NCBI GenBank assembly: GCA_002245135.1
Contig: NGBS01000006.1
Location: 55,638 to 119,637 of the forward strand
Reading direction: 5' to 3'
Length of the DNA: 64,000 nt
Source of the DNA: Proteromonas lacertae
Lineage: Eukaryota; Sar; Bigyra; Opalinata; Proteromonadidae
The notes beneath the pieces are model-generated. The model did no database searches. It was not told where the DNA came from and was given only the letters and a program-made list of their open reading frames with translations. This document shows positions 27,354 through 38,826 of the stretch, one piece after another (position 1 is the stretch's first letter; each line of letters starts with the position of its first letter). Both the position numbers and the translations under genes were made by a program.

Positions 27354-28741
27354 TATACTTTCCACTACTCTTGGCTTAGTTGAATGTGTTATTCCACTAT
27401 CAACATTATGACGAGTAATCATTGGAATTGGTTTATCACCTTGCTATAATAGAATAATAAATAATAGAATTATATTACAATACATATTTCTCTGGTAATA
27501 ATGGTATTGGCAATTCAATTGTTGTTTTCACATATGAATTAAACTCCTTTTTACTTGCTTCTACTTTCTCTCTATTCTTTTGATTTACTTCATCCATATT
27601 CTTCCTTTTATATGTGTCTAAATATATTTCTAATTGGCCTAAACCGTATTTATATAAAAACTTTCTATCACTTAATCCTTCAGTATCATCATTCTCCAAT
27701 TTTTCCCTCAATTTTTCAACTTCTGTTAAATATATTGATTTTAACTTCTTCACTACTAATTTGTTTAATAAACTTGCATCTTTTTGAGCACTCTTTTTAT
27801 CTAATTTAAATATAAATCATAAATATATATATATACTTGCTACAGCAGCTGGTGGTGGTTCTAAGCCAGTATTTCTTTGTTTTTTAGATTCATCTTTCTT
27901 GGATGGATCAGTATATCGTATATGTGTTAAAATATGTTTATCACCTGTGTTTTCTTGGAAATAAGTCTCTTGAGAAGCATTACTGAATTGTTTAAATATT
28001 GATTCACTTACTTCCACATTTTCAAAACTTGCATTACTTAATTTGTAGAAGTAAAGATATAATTCTGCTAATGATTTTGGTTTACATGAACAGGTTGGAT
28101 TATTTTTCTATATATATATTATTATATTTATACGTTACACACTCTAATGCATTTTCCACACATTATACACTTTTCACTACTACAACTACATCTCTTTTCT
28201 CTCTTTACTATATCATCTGCTGGATCTCTACAATATACTTTATGATCACATTTCTTCCAATTACCGTAGTATAAATCTATTGCTGCTAATGTTTTAGCTA
28301 AATCTTCGTATTTAATGCCTTCTGGGATTCTATATTCACCTTTTTTACTTAATGGGTTTATAAATAATAAATTTAATTTTTCTTTCATGTCTGAACTAAG
28401 TGTTTTGGTTTTTAACCATTTATCGTATTGCTGTTGTGGTGTTAATTTTTCTTCAGTAGATTTAGGCATTTCTTCATTTTCTCTCATTTTTGAAGTTGTA
28501 GAAGTGGATCTATGTTGAAGGACAGTAGAATTAGAGTTTTGTCTTCGCAATACAGCTTCCATAGATGGTGGTGGTTCTTCATGCTTAGTCTCTTCTTTTG
28601 TTTCTTCTTTTGTTTCTGTTTTAGCTTCTTCTGATACAACCTATTTTAAAAAATATAGAAAAAACATACAGATAAATTTGTATCAACTTTTGTTTCTGTT
28701 CTTACATCTTCTTTTGTCTCACTTACTTTACTTTCACTCAT
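23149..28741 (-). CDS. Multi-exon EF-hand / fibronectin type III protein
   Basis: Read from ATG 28741 to TAG 23149 through many introns, several of them A/T microsatellites (26309-26335, 27311-27353). The product is about 1,600 residues, with no signal peptide or membrane helix. A Lys/Glu-rich N-terminus leads to a Cys-rich CSCSSEKCIMCGKC zinc-like cluster (about 28140-28190) and coiled-coil segments (27000-27750). EF-hand loops follow: DADNSKTISYDEF (about 26410), DEDHSGTLDREEL (about 25450), then the pair DKNNDGVLDRNEF and DEDNNGVITAEEF (about 24400-24520). Fibronectin III-like segments are interspersed (for example PPKVTYRVGDEF near 25960, PDPPTLSIVGGG near 24770 and the CKDYLIRAKCYNG strand near 23850). 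A calcium-regulated cytoplasmic or cytoskeletal scaffold is inferred. Exact exon borders are approximate. Confidence 0.65.
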
Positions 28742-28866
28742 AAAAAAAGAATTTGTTTTTAAATAAGTTTGATAAAACAAACCTCTAAAACGTTTTAAAC
28801 TGGCTATATTTGTTTCAACTGTTTAAAAATATTGATTCGTTTCTATTCATTATTATTTTCTTTTAT

Positions 28867-29542
28867 ATGAAGAACAGCTTAAACAATGACGTAAGTCCTA
28901 ATACACCTCTAAAACATCCAAATACAATAAGAGAACCGACAGTTTTAGGTTTGCGAAGTTCAACGCAGAATAGAAGACTAATGACAGTCAAACAAAAAGC
29001 AAAACTTATAACACACAGAGTATTATATATTATTATACCAAAATATAGATTCATGAATCTGTAATTTATAACATTTATATGATCGCTGTTGTTCTATTAT
29101 GTATTATACTATTGTTTTGGAGTTATTTCGGTAAAAAGTATATTTTCAATATTTCATTTTTTAATATAGTTTACTTTATAATAAATTTTACATCTTCTGC
29201 CAATTTATTGTAGTCTTATGTATATTTGTAGAATTTGTCTTTTTCTGTATTGCAAATGATTATGTATAATATCAATTTTATATTATATTGTAGAGAATCT
29301 GTTCATTGTTATTTATTTTTGATATACTTGTAGCATTTGCAGCAATTTTAGCACTTATATTATTATCTTCCAAAGCTATCAAATATTCACAACCAATCTA
29401 CTATATAATACCACTTATGTACATAATTAGATATGCAAGTCCTTGTGCAAGATTTTCATCAGTATTTCGTAATATTCAAAGACATTATCGTCCAGTAACA
29501 GAAGAAGACGATATAATTATAGATGATAGATCATCTGTTTAA
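28867..29542 (+). CDS. Four-helix membrane protein, possibly a voltage-sensor-like fold
   Basis: Starts at ATG 28867. Introns near 29012-29045, 29130-29214 and 29268-29294 join a basic N-terminus of about 50 residues to four hydrophobic helices and a short acidic tail ending DDRSSV. Helix 1 is IAVVLLCIILLFW, helix 2 VLCIFVEFVFFC, helix 3 LLFIFDILVAFAAILAL, and helix 4 is preceded by YYIIPLMYIIR and carries spaced arginines (RYASPCARFSSVFR). An Asp in helix 3 and arginines on helix 4 recall S1-S4 voltage sensors or proton channels, but the arginine spacing is not the canonical every-third-residue pattern. I treat function as unknown. It is divergent from the EF-hand gene across 125 bases. Confidence 0.5.
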
Positions 29543-29656
29543 TTCTTTATAATTTATAAAACTATATGTGTATATGAGAGGTTAAGAAAAACATATTTAA
29601 ATAGTAAAAAACAAAATTATCATTTTTAAATTATATAACACTCATTCTCTAACTAA

Positions 29657-31413
29657 TTAATAGTCCAATTTGTCATATAACACTTGACATGCTTGTATTG
29701 ATTGTCTAAACAATAATAATCATAATAATATACAAATCTGTATGTACGGCTAATAAATCATGTAAAATACTCTTCATACTACTCAATATTGTGTAATTTG
29801 ATCTAATCTGATCGATTATATCATTTAAACATAAACTACATGCCTTAATCACTACGTTATGGTTGGTAGATTTAAATCCTAACATACATAACCTAACAAA
29901 AGCTTGAAGTTCATAAAGCGTAAAAATATCAATTTCTGTTGTGTTTACAATTGAAGCGAGTAAATCAAAATAAATTTGAGCCATAAAAGTATTGGTTTTA
30001 GGGTAATATCGATACATTGCTGTAATAATCTAATTTAAAAATAAACAAAATGTAATAATAATACTGGTAATCTTAGATTTGTTTCTCTACTAATAAATGA
30101 ATACACTAATTCAGCAAATCTCATGAAATAAATATTAAAAGAATCTAATTTAATTAATGGTATAATTGATGATTTATATAAACAACGAATTTCACTAGAA
30201 AATTTTATACAATTATTTACAATTCTAAAACAATAATTATATATATATATATAAGAATATTTATACTGATTTATTAATGATAAAAGATAATTAATTCCTT
30301 CATATTCTTCAATATTATTTTCATATACCAATATGCTCAATTTATCAGATATGAATTTAATAATATCTGCTTGTAATGGATCCATTTTAGTATAGAATTG
30401 GATGATCATTTCAATGTAAAAATTATTCTGATAATGATCTGATTCACATATTTTAGAAATTAACTAAAATAGAATTAATATATATATTATATATATACAG
30501 AAGATACAAAATACTTTGGAAGTATTGGAATTATTACTGAAGGATGAAAAGTAATTGAATAACAAACACTATTTAAAAGATTATTAGTTTCCTATTACAA
30601 TATAAAGAAACATATATTTATTTTACATTTCTTAATTTGAAATAATCTTCATTCATTTCATCATCTCTGTAAAAATTATAACATGTTTGAATCTATATAT
30701 AATTATAATTATAAATACAAATTCAAATAAATATCTGCCAAATATTGGATTTCCTAAAACTGTATTACAATTCCTTATTTTTTGAGATAATAATCGCATT
30801 TTCTATTAATTAGACGTGAAATTATACTTCTATTAGTTCATCTAAGTATATATCTTTAGTCTCTACATCACTATTATAGAGTATATTAACGTCAATTGAA
30901 CATTTTTTTAGTATCTTAGTATATTCGTCATCTTTTACTACTCTTTGAATTTTAATGTCATTTAATTCATCGCTATAAGCATGTCTTCTTACTGGTCGCT
31001 GAACAACAGGCTTTTTCTTTTGAGGTGGTTCAGGAAGATGTTCAGTTTTACTTCTTTGAAGTGCCAGAGAATTTATGGCACAATCTAAAGATGAAATAGT
31101 GATAGTATTTTTTCTTTGATAAAATTCTGATTCATTTCTGTTATCTGAATTCGCTCTTGTCCATGAAGTAGCTGAAAAAGACTTTGGTCTAAAAATCGGA
31201 GGGAAACTTGGTGATTTGTCCTTTTTGAGGGTTGTTTTCGTTTTTGATAAAACACAAAAAGCTTGTGAGCTTGAATAAACAGATCTTTTTGTTTTTTTTT
31301 GTCTTTTCTAACCTCTGTAAATATATATTTTTGAATATTTTATGTATTATGAGTGACAGTATATTTATATTGTATGTTAATACCTTTTTAGATAAACCAC
31401 CACGTCGAAGCAA
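29657..31413 (-). CDS. PP2A B56 (B')-like regulatory subunit, divergent
   Basis: Multi-exon gene ending at TAA 29657. After splicing, the central and C-terminal parts align by eye with the B56 fold: a KILKKC-type start (about 30930), LVYENNIEEYEGINYLLSLI near 30310 (compare the B56 IYETEHHNGIAELLEIL segment), IPLIKLDSFNIYFMRFAELVYSFI near 30130 (compare [25 protein letters not shown]), and AMYRYYPKTN near 30005 (compare ALLKYWPKT). B56 subunits steer the PP2A phosphatase to substrates. The 5' end is unclear. The only upstream ATG (31413) requires an intron plus a one-base correction in an A run at about 31292-31300, and its first exon would overlap the divergent PTEN gene antisense. Confidence 0.5.
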
Positions 31414-33205
31414 AAAGAATCAGTTTAAAACCCAAATATCATCAATTAAATCACCACCCACATCAGATTATGATAGTGATCAACCTGGATACATATCTGG
31501 AGCGAGTTGTGATTGTGACAGTTCAGAAATCCCTGATGCACCTTGTGTTAGTTCTCCTACTGGTGAATTAAATTCAAGTCTGTATGGTTCAAAGAAAAAA
31601 GCTAAAAATCCATTTGACTATGCTAGAAAGCTAGTTTCTCGACACAAAAAGAGATATGAAGCAGATGGATATAATTTGGATTTAGCATATGTAACAGATA
31701 ATATAATAGCAATGGGATTCCCATCTCTTAACTTTGAAAAGATCTACAGAAATCCTTACCCTCAAGTCTTCAAATTCCTCGAAGAGAAACATAAAGATCA
31801 TTACAAAGTTTATAACCTATGTATAGAGAAAACTCGACAATATGATTACTCATTATTCCATAATCGAGTATCCTGCTATCCTTTTTCCGATCACAATGCA
31901 CCAACATTACAATTAATATACGATTTCTGTAAAGATATCGATGAATGGTTAAAACAAGACAAAGAAAACATCGCTGCTGTTCATTGCAAAGCTGGAAAAG
32001 GCAGAACAGGCGTTATGATCTGTTGCTATTTAATATACATTCATCAATTCATAGATCCTATTAAATGTATGACATTCTACGCTAGGAGACGTACAGAGGA
32101 TGAACAAGGAGTAACAATACCATCACAAAGAAGGTTTGTAGTGTATTGGAGTGAGATATTGAGACAATGGTTTCAAAATAAAGGTATAAAGATTGAAGGA
32201 AATAATATATTAGATGGTACGAGTGATTATGCAGATGAAGATAATGATGATGATGATGAAGAAGAAGATGATGATGAAGAAGATAATGAATTAAAAGAGA
32301 AAAAATCAGTAAAGAAGAAGAAAATGAAGAATAGAAATAGTAGTGTAGATTTAATATTTGATAATAATAATAATATAGCATCTTCAGTTCATAGTGATAA
32401 TGGTGGTAGTGGTGTAAAAGGGACTGAATATGCAGATGATGAAAATACAGATGATGATGATGATGATGAAGAAGATGTAAATGAATTAATTGGTTCAATG
32501 CCTGCTTCTATTATTCCACCTTCTAGAAAGAATAGAAATATGAATAAATTCAAAACATATAATGGAACGAGTAATATCAATAGTTTGAATAATAATAATA
32601 ATAAACGAAGTATTCCACCATTATCACCACTTAAAGGATTGAATGATATAATAATAACAAATAAAAATACAATTATTGAACCTTCACCTATTATTTTTAA
32701 CAGATATAATTGGAAGGTAAATTACGGTCAATTACCGTCAAATATACCATTACCTTTGACTATGATAAGAGTAACAACAGGAAGTGATGAAGTGTTAGGA
32801 TTTAAATGCACTAGTTTTACAGTAGAAAGTGAAAATAAGAAATATAGTAGTGAAGTATATATATTATTTATAATTTAATAGTCATTTTGTTCATGTAAAG
32901 TTATCAATCGTCATTTTAGTACAACTGATACAGTAATTATGGATATTGTTGTAAATGGCGAAGCAAAAGTTGTTTTTTTCTACAAAACTGATTTTGTGTG
33001 TGGATTTTGGTTTCATTCTTCATTTATTACAGTATATATATATATATATATATACTTCAATATCTAATTAATCTAATTTATATAGGATAACAAGCTTGTT
33101 TTGAAGAAAGATGAGATTGATGGACTTTGTAAGGATGATAAAAACAAGAAATGTCCAAAATCTACACGTATTGAACTGTATTTTAATCACAAAAAGCCAA
33201 ATTAA
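31349..33205 (+). CDS. PTEN-like phosphoinositide phosphatase
   Basis: The first exon is only ATG AGT GAC A (31349-31358), spliced over a 33-nt intron (31359-31391). Two more introns lie at 32855-32881 and 33032-33085. After a Ser/Pro-rich leader of about 75 residues the PTEN phosphatase domain runs to about 32185. It carries the P-loop HCKAGKGRTG, identical to the PTEN catalytic signature (Cys nucleophile, two Lys that favour the PIP3 head group), and ARRRT. It should remove the 3-phosphate of PIP3. An acidic, poly-D/E and poly-N insertion of about 150 residues (32230-32690) separates the phosphatase from a C2-like domain (about 32700-33200, ending NHKKPN). No PDZ-binding tail is seen. Confidence 0.9.
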
Positions 33206-33331
33206 ACCAATTTTATAATGTGGTTGAAATACATTTTTATCAATTTATATTTATTTAACAATTTTTCCTTACAGTATTAATTGTGTTTTATTCTTTAGTT
33301 TTAAATTTTTTAAAATTATATCCGTTTCAAA

Positions 33332-35075
33332 ATGAAGAAAAAAACATTATTTTATATTTCCTATTGCCTACTCCTACTTATCATATTTATTGATATGGTA
33401 GGCACATCAATGATTGTTCCTATTTTACCTCGATACTCCAAACATTTTGGTTCATCAACATTTGAACATGGTGTTACGTTTTCATCCTATTCAATAGCTC
33501 AATTTCTTAGTTTATCGTTAATGGGTTATTTGAGCGATAAATTTGGAAGAAGACCTCTTCTGTTAGCTTCTTTATTTGGATCTACATTTGGACCAATATT
33601 CCAAGGTTTCTGTTGGAATACTTGGTCATTTATCGCCGGTAGATTCATCACAGGTGCTTTAGGAGGTAGTTCAACAATTGGATATGCGTATTTATTAATC
33701 TCAATTTTATTTTTTATATAGATGGGTAGCTGACTGTATTCCTCCCAAACAAAGACCAAAATATCAGACTATAATGAGTGGAATGATATCTCTAGCATGG
33801 TGTATTGGTCCAGTATTTGGATCTTTACTAATCGAAGTAAGTTTATCATTTCCACTGTTTATGGCTGGAGCATTAGGAGGCATTGTATTTATATTAAGTA
33901 TATTCTTCTTAAAAGAAGGATCAGAATTTGCAGAATTACTAAAAAATGAAGAAATTGAATTAGAAACACTTTCTCTTAACCAAATTAAAATTCAACAAAA
34001 TGATAAAAAAAAATTATCCGTTGAATTAGATCCATTAGATCATCCAGTAAGTAGTGAAGATAGTGAAGAATTTGATGTAAATAAATTGATAGGTAAAACA
34101 GCTAGTATTCAATCACCACAATCACCATCATCTACTTCCCAGTTATTACAACAACAACAACAACCATTAGATATTAAAACAATGGTAGATTTACCAACAC
34201 CACCACCACCTGAACCAAACACAGTAATAATTAATGAAGAGGAAGTAAATGAAAGAGAAAGTCATATATCAGTGATATCAGCAACAATAGTTGGTGCAAC
34301 AGCAGTTGCTTATTCAGAAGCAGTAAGAGAAACAACAACAACTAATGATAATATAACAGTAGATGAAACTACAAAATCATCAATTGAGAATAATAATAAT
34401 AATAATAATAATAAGAACTCAAAGTTTTTGGTTGACAATTTCTACACAATATTCATATTATTGTTAATCATTTGTTTCTTATCAACTTTTCATATTAATT
34501 CTTTTGATGTTATATATCCATTAGATGCATCTGACAATTTCAATTTATCATCATTGGAATTAGGTTTTCTTTATATGGGAGTAGCTGCAATATTTGCATT
34601 ATTTCAATTATATTTATTTGATAAATCCAGATATTATATGAGTATTATTAGTTTATATTATATTTCAATTCCATCAATGAGTATATATTTATTTTTTTTT
34701 TCTTTTTTTATTTTTATAGCTATTGCCTGGATTATGTGTGCATTTGCAAAGGTTACTTGGTTGAGTATAATTGGTACTTTAATTCATGCATTTGGTGGTT
34801 CAATCTGCGCTTCTCTTCATACAGTAGTTACTTCATTACTGTGTAGACCAGAATATGGAGGAAAGTTCTTAGGTTATATGATGTCAGCTGAAGGTTTAGC
34901 GAGAATTGCAGCACCCCTTATGCTTCCTAGTATATATGATGTATGGAATCCTTTGGCATATTTAGTGACGATTGGTGTTGGGGTGATTGAGATGGTTATT
35001 ATTTTTGTATTTGCATATGTCACTAGAGATGTGAAATTGTTGAGAAGAATTCGAAAGCAAGCAAAAAAGAATTAA
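33332..35075 (+). CDS. MFS transporter, drug:H+ antiporter-like (first of a tandem pair)
   Basis: Starts at ATG 33332. Introns at about 33687-33720 and 34688-34726 restore a 12-helix protein of about 555 residues. Helix 1 ends in DMVGTSMIVPILPRY. The loop between helices 2 and 3 has GYLSDKFGRRP (MFS motif A, GxxxDrxGRr). The helix 4-5 region has GALGGSSTIGYAWVADCIPPKQRP. The long central cytoplasmic loop (33950-34430) is rich in Gln, Pro, Glu and Asn and ends in a poly-N tract. The C-half begins at FYTIFILLLIICF. Substrate cannot be told from sequence. It is followed after about 140 bases by a paralogue in the same orientation. Confidence 0.85.
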
Positions 35076-35217
35076 ATGATTTATAATGTATGTTATATTT
35101 AGCTTATTTTATTTTAATATCTGGTTATTACATTCGTATTATGACTGACATCTATGTTTGTTAGGCATTTTACCTTACAACACAAAAATTGAACTTGAAT
35201 CGACAATTTTCATTTTG

Positions 35218-36931
35218 ATGAATTGGAGGTTCATCGCATCTCTAGCAATAGTCTACGCCTCAGTTTTTATTGACGCGTTTGGTGTATCTATGATTGTACC
35301 AATATTACCAACGTTGCAAGAGTATTATCAAATGACAACTATGCAATATTCAATTACTTATGCTGCATATTGTACTGCTCAATTTTTCAGTATGATTATA
35401 ATGGGTAAGCTCAGTGACATACTTGGCAGAAGAAAGTTGTTGATTACTTCACTCGTTGGTACCTCTTTAGGTATATTTCAAATATATAACATAAATACTA
35501 TTTATAGGTACAATATTGCAAGGCTGTTGTTGGAGTACATGGACATTCGTTGGTGCTCGTTTTTTCACAGGCTTCATGGGTGGAAGTGCTACAGTAGGAT
35601 TTGCTTATATATCTGATTGCATCCCACCAGAAAGGCGTCCAAAATATCAATCAGCAATGAGTGGAATGACTTGTATAGCATATTGCATGGGTCCAGTGTT
35701 TGGTACAATGTTAGTAGGCGTATCAGTGAAGTTGCCTTTCTTCTTAGGAGGAGCATTAGCTTCAATCATCTCTATATTTAGTTTTTGTTATGTTTTAGAT
35801 GCTAAAGATTTAAAGAAGTTAGAAAAGCAAAATCAACAGGAAATAGAACTACAAACAACAAACACAAAAACTACAACAATTGTAAATAATAATAATAATA
35901 ATAATCAACGAAATAATAATAATAATAATAGTGATGATGAAGATGATGATAATGATGATGATTTAGAAAAAATAGAAGATGAAGAAGATGACTTAGAAAA
36001 GAAAGGATTAATAACAAGAGTAGAATTACCTGCCAACAACAGAAGCAACAACAATAATAATGATTTAACTCCCAGAATGACAGAAGAAGAATTAGATCAA
36101 AGAGAAAGTAGATTATCTCAATTAATAACTCAACATTTAGGTAATACATTTGCAGTAATTGAATCTCATACAGTTGAAGAAGAAAAAAAGAAAAAAAGAA
36201 TAAAACATGGAAAGAAAAAAGGATATTCTGTAATAAGTGAAACGGATAATTTATTGGAACTCCAAGAACAAGAAGCTGCAGTTACTCCAAGAGAAGAGAA
36301 GAAAATGAGTAAATTTATAGTTCCGAATTTTTACAAAATATTTATTCCACTTTTCTTTATCTCTGTATTGAATGGATATCATATTAATTCCTTTGATGTT
36401 TTATATCCATTGATATTAAGAGATGTTTATCATGTTAAAACATCTTATACTGGATTCTTATATACTTTATGTGCTGGTATATTTGCAGTAGTTCAAATAT
36501 ATTTATTTGATCATATTAGACATTGTTTTAGTATTATTCAGTTGTATTATATTGGAGTTTCATTTATGATATTATCATGGGTACTTCAAGCTTTTACTAA
36601 TAATGTTTGGGTTACTGTTTTTGCTGGTGCTTGGCATTCTTTTGGTGGTGCACCACCTCAAGCACTTCAAACCATCATCACTTCATTGTTATGCAAACCT
36701 GAGTTTGGTGGTGTTTATATTGGATATATTATGGCTGCAGATGGTTTGGCTAGGATTATTTGTCCAATGTCTATACCCACCATTTATGATTTAGGAACAT
36801 CTGTTCCATTTCATACAACCAATATATTAGGAGCTATTGAGATTATTTTACTTATGTACATGCATTATCAGACTAGAAATATTCAAATGTTTAGAAGAGT
36901 TAGAAAAGAAAAGACTAATGAAAATGCATAA
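35218..36931 (+). CDS. MFS transporter, second of the tandem pair
   Basis: I chose ATG 35218 because the upstream in-frame extension has no ATG. One intron (about 35472-35509) splits the motif SLG|TILQGCCWSTW. The protein (about 560 residues) shares its plan and many segments with its upstream neighbour: FGVSMIVPILP, GKLSDILGRRK (motif A), GFMGGSATVGFAYISDCIPPERRPKYQSAMSGM, INSFDVLYPL. The central loop (35860-36300) is poly-N and strongly acidic. Similar gene order and shared motifs mark a local duplication followed by divergence of the loops. Confidence 0.85.
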
Positions 36932-37034
36932 TTAAATTAGAATATATAAATTACATTTCTGTTTATTAATATAAATGAATATTTTCTTTTTAACAAATAA
37001 ATAATAATAATAATATAATGAAAATAATAACAAG

Positions 37035-37620
37035 TTACTTATAATCACTTGGTAAAGTAGAATTACCTCCAACAATCTCATAATGATTTATTAATCCAGC
37101 ATGAGGCATTATATCATATAACAAAGTTAATCTGACATTAGCTCCTCTTAAATCTCTAAATCTATCTTGTAAATTGTATTTCATCTCTTGTTTCGTTTTG
37201 TGTAGAAGTGCATCTTCCTTTTTCTTTATAATTGAATCCCAGATTGTTATGCTGGAATGGACTTTGGATGTCTCAAAATCAGCAACTACACAACAAAATA
37301 GTTGTTTAACATTCCAATTCCATAATGATCTTAAATCTATATTATCATATATAAATATGTTTAATATTACCAGCATCTAAATCAAAGCTGAACACTGCTC
37401 TATCACCATATGGACCAGAACGGCTAGAATAAAGAAGAAATTAATACAGAGCATAAACAGTATTTATATCTAATTGCTTTAACTCAGGTACACCATGATG
37501 AAACCATGTTCTATTCAATAATATATAAAAATACGATATTTCTGCAAAAATGCAAAGCACTAGAAGATTTATAACTCCCCAATATGTAACAGAGTTAAAC
37601 CTAACCCAAAGACTATACAT
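37035..37620 (-). CDS. SPC3: Signal peptidase complex subunit 3
   Basis: Read from ATG 37620 with three short introns. The N-terminal exon supplies a single signal-anchor helix (VINLLVLCIFAEIS). The lumenal part contains RAVFSFDLDADLRSLWNWNVKQLF, the characteristic SPC3/SPCS3 segment, and later SITIWDSII, LRGANVRLTLLYDIMPHAG. The family is a non-catalytic but essential subunit of the ER signal peptidase, positioned on the lumenal side. Length (about 180 residues) matches the family. It is convergent with the second MFS gene. Confidence 0.9.
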
Positions 37621-37871
37621 ATATCACAAAAAAAAGAAAATCAAAATGTCTGGCTTGGTTGAGTTTGATTGTGATTTTCTTAAGATATATACTACAAAAT
37701 AAGATGCAAATGGTGTTACTTTGCATTTAATGCAGTCTTTTAAACATATATTCAATGAAATTTATTCCCTCAATATTCCTTCAAATTTACACACATGATT
37801 ATAAACATAAAATAATTATAACTAATAGATAAAAGTAACTAAACTCTTAACATAAGAATTATCATATTTCT

Positions 37872-38093
37872 TCATTCTGATTTTTCTTTATCTACATTAT
37901 TTTCTTTGTCATTATGCATTCTTGTATAATCAACAGTTTGTTTTGGATTCCATATAAATTTATACCAAAGTTTTTTCACAACCCATAATATAACAACAAA
38001 TAGTATAATCTCTATTTCTACAGGCATAACCACTTTCAATTCCCTATAATTATCAGTACATAAATTATACTCTTCACCAACTTCATAATTCAT
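37872..38093 (-). CDS. Small single-pass membrane protein, unknown
   Basis: ORF of 73 residues from ATG 38093 to TGA 37872, with one strong hydrophobic helix (VEIEIILFVVILWVVKKLWYKF) followed by a basic, Lys/Asn/Asp-rich cytosolic-type tail. Its start faces the UBC13 gene across only 75 bases, which supports a real divergent transcription unit. I do not recognise a family. An additional upstream exon is possible. Confidence 0.45.
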   Translation of the reverse strand: MNYEVGEEYNLCTDNYRELKVVMPVEIEIILFVVILWVVKKLWYKFIWNPKQTVDYTRMHNDKENNVDKEKSE

Positions 38094-38168
38094 GAGAAAA
38101 ACGATAATACACCTTATACAGTTAATACATTATCAGTATTGTATTTAGATTTTTTATTCATTTATACA

Positions 38169-38728
38169 ATGCCCCTTCCTGTAAGAATAAAAAAAGTATG
38201 AAAATTAATTTTACATATAATAGGAGACAGAAAAATTACAAAAAGATCCAAGTATACTTTATCTACACTATTATTTTAGTTCCAGGAGTTATTGCTACTC
38301 CAGATCCATCTAATCCTCGTTATTTTAAAGCAATTATTGATGGTCCGAAAGATAGTCCATTTGAAGGTATATTACTGTATTTTATAAATTAGGTGGAAAA
38401 TTCCGCTTAGAACTATTTTTACCAGCAGATTATCCAATGGTGCCTCCAAAAGTTAGATTTACAACAAAAGTGTTTCATCCAAATATTGATGGAATTGGAC
38501 GAATTTGCTTAGATTTACTGAAAGATAATTGGACACCAGCATTACAAATAGGTAAAATACTTCAGACTATTCAAGTATAATACTATATTATAAATTTGTA
38601 TATAGTTGTTATTGGCAAATCCTAACGTTGAAGATTTCTTAGGGTCAACAGCTGGAGATGCATATCAGAAAGACCGTAGAGCTGCAGAAGCAAAATCTAG
38701 AGAATGGACTAAGTTATATGCTCATTAA
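38169..38728 (+). CDS. UBC13: Ubiquitin-conjugating enzyme E2 N (Ubc13-type)
   Basis: ATG 38169; four introns of 26-31 nt (one is exactly 38367-38392) give a protein of about 150 residues. The [14 protein letters not shown] start, [54 protein letters not shown] and [18 protein letters not shown] segments match Ubc13/UBE2N closely. The active-site Cys is in RICLDLL and the HPN motif is present. Ubc13 with an Mms2-like partner makes K63-linked ubiquitin chains in DNA-damage tolerance and signalling. The gene ends about 100 bases before the outer border of the left duplication arm and is not itself duplicated. Confidence 0.95.
38367..38392 (+). other. 26-nt spliceosomal intron (example)
   Basis: A 26-base GTATAT...TAG intron interrupts the E2 between the codons of GluGly and Gly. 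Removing it restores the universally conserved SPFEGGKF block, so its borders are certain. Others in this window have the same GTATA donor and TAG acceptor and no visible branch-point or pyrimidine tract. Confidence 0.95.
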
Positions 38729-38826
38729 AACATTTATTGATTGTATTCTATTTAATTCGATATTTTGGGTGTTAATTTAGAGTATACCATTAATATTTCT
38801 ATTTCTTATAACTGCATTTGTTTATC

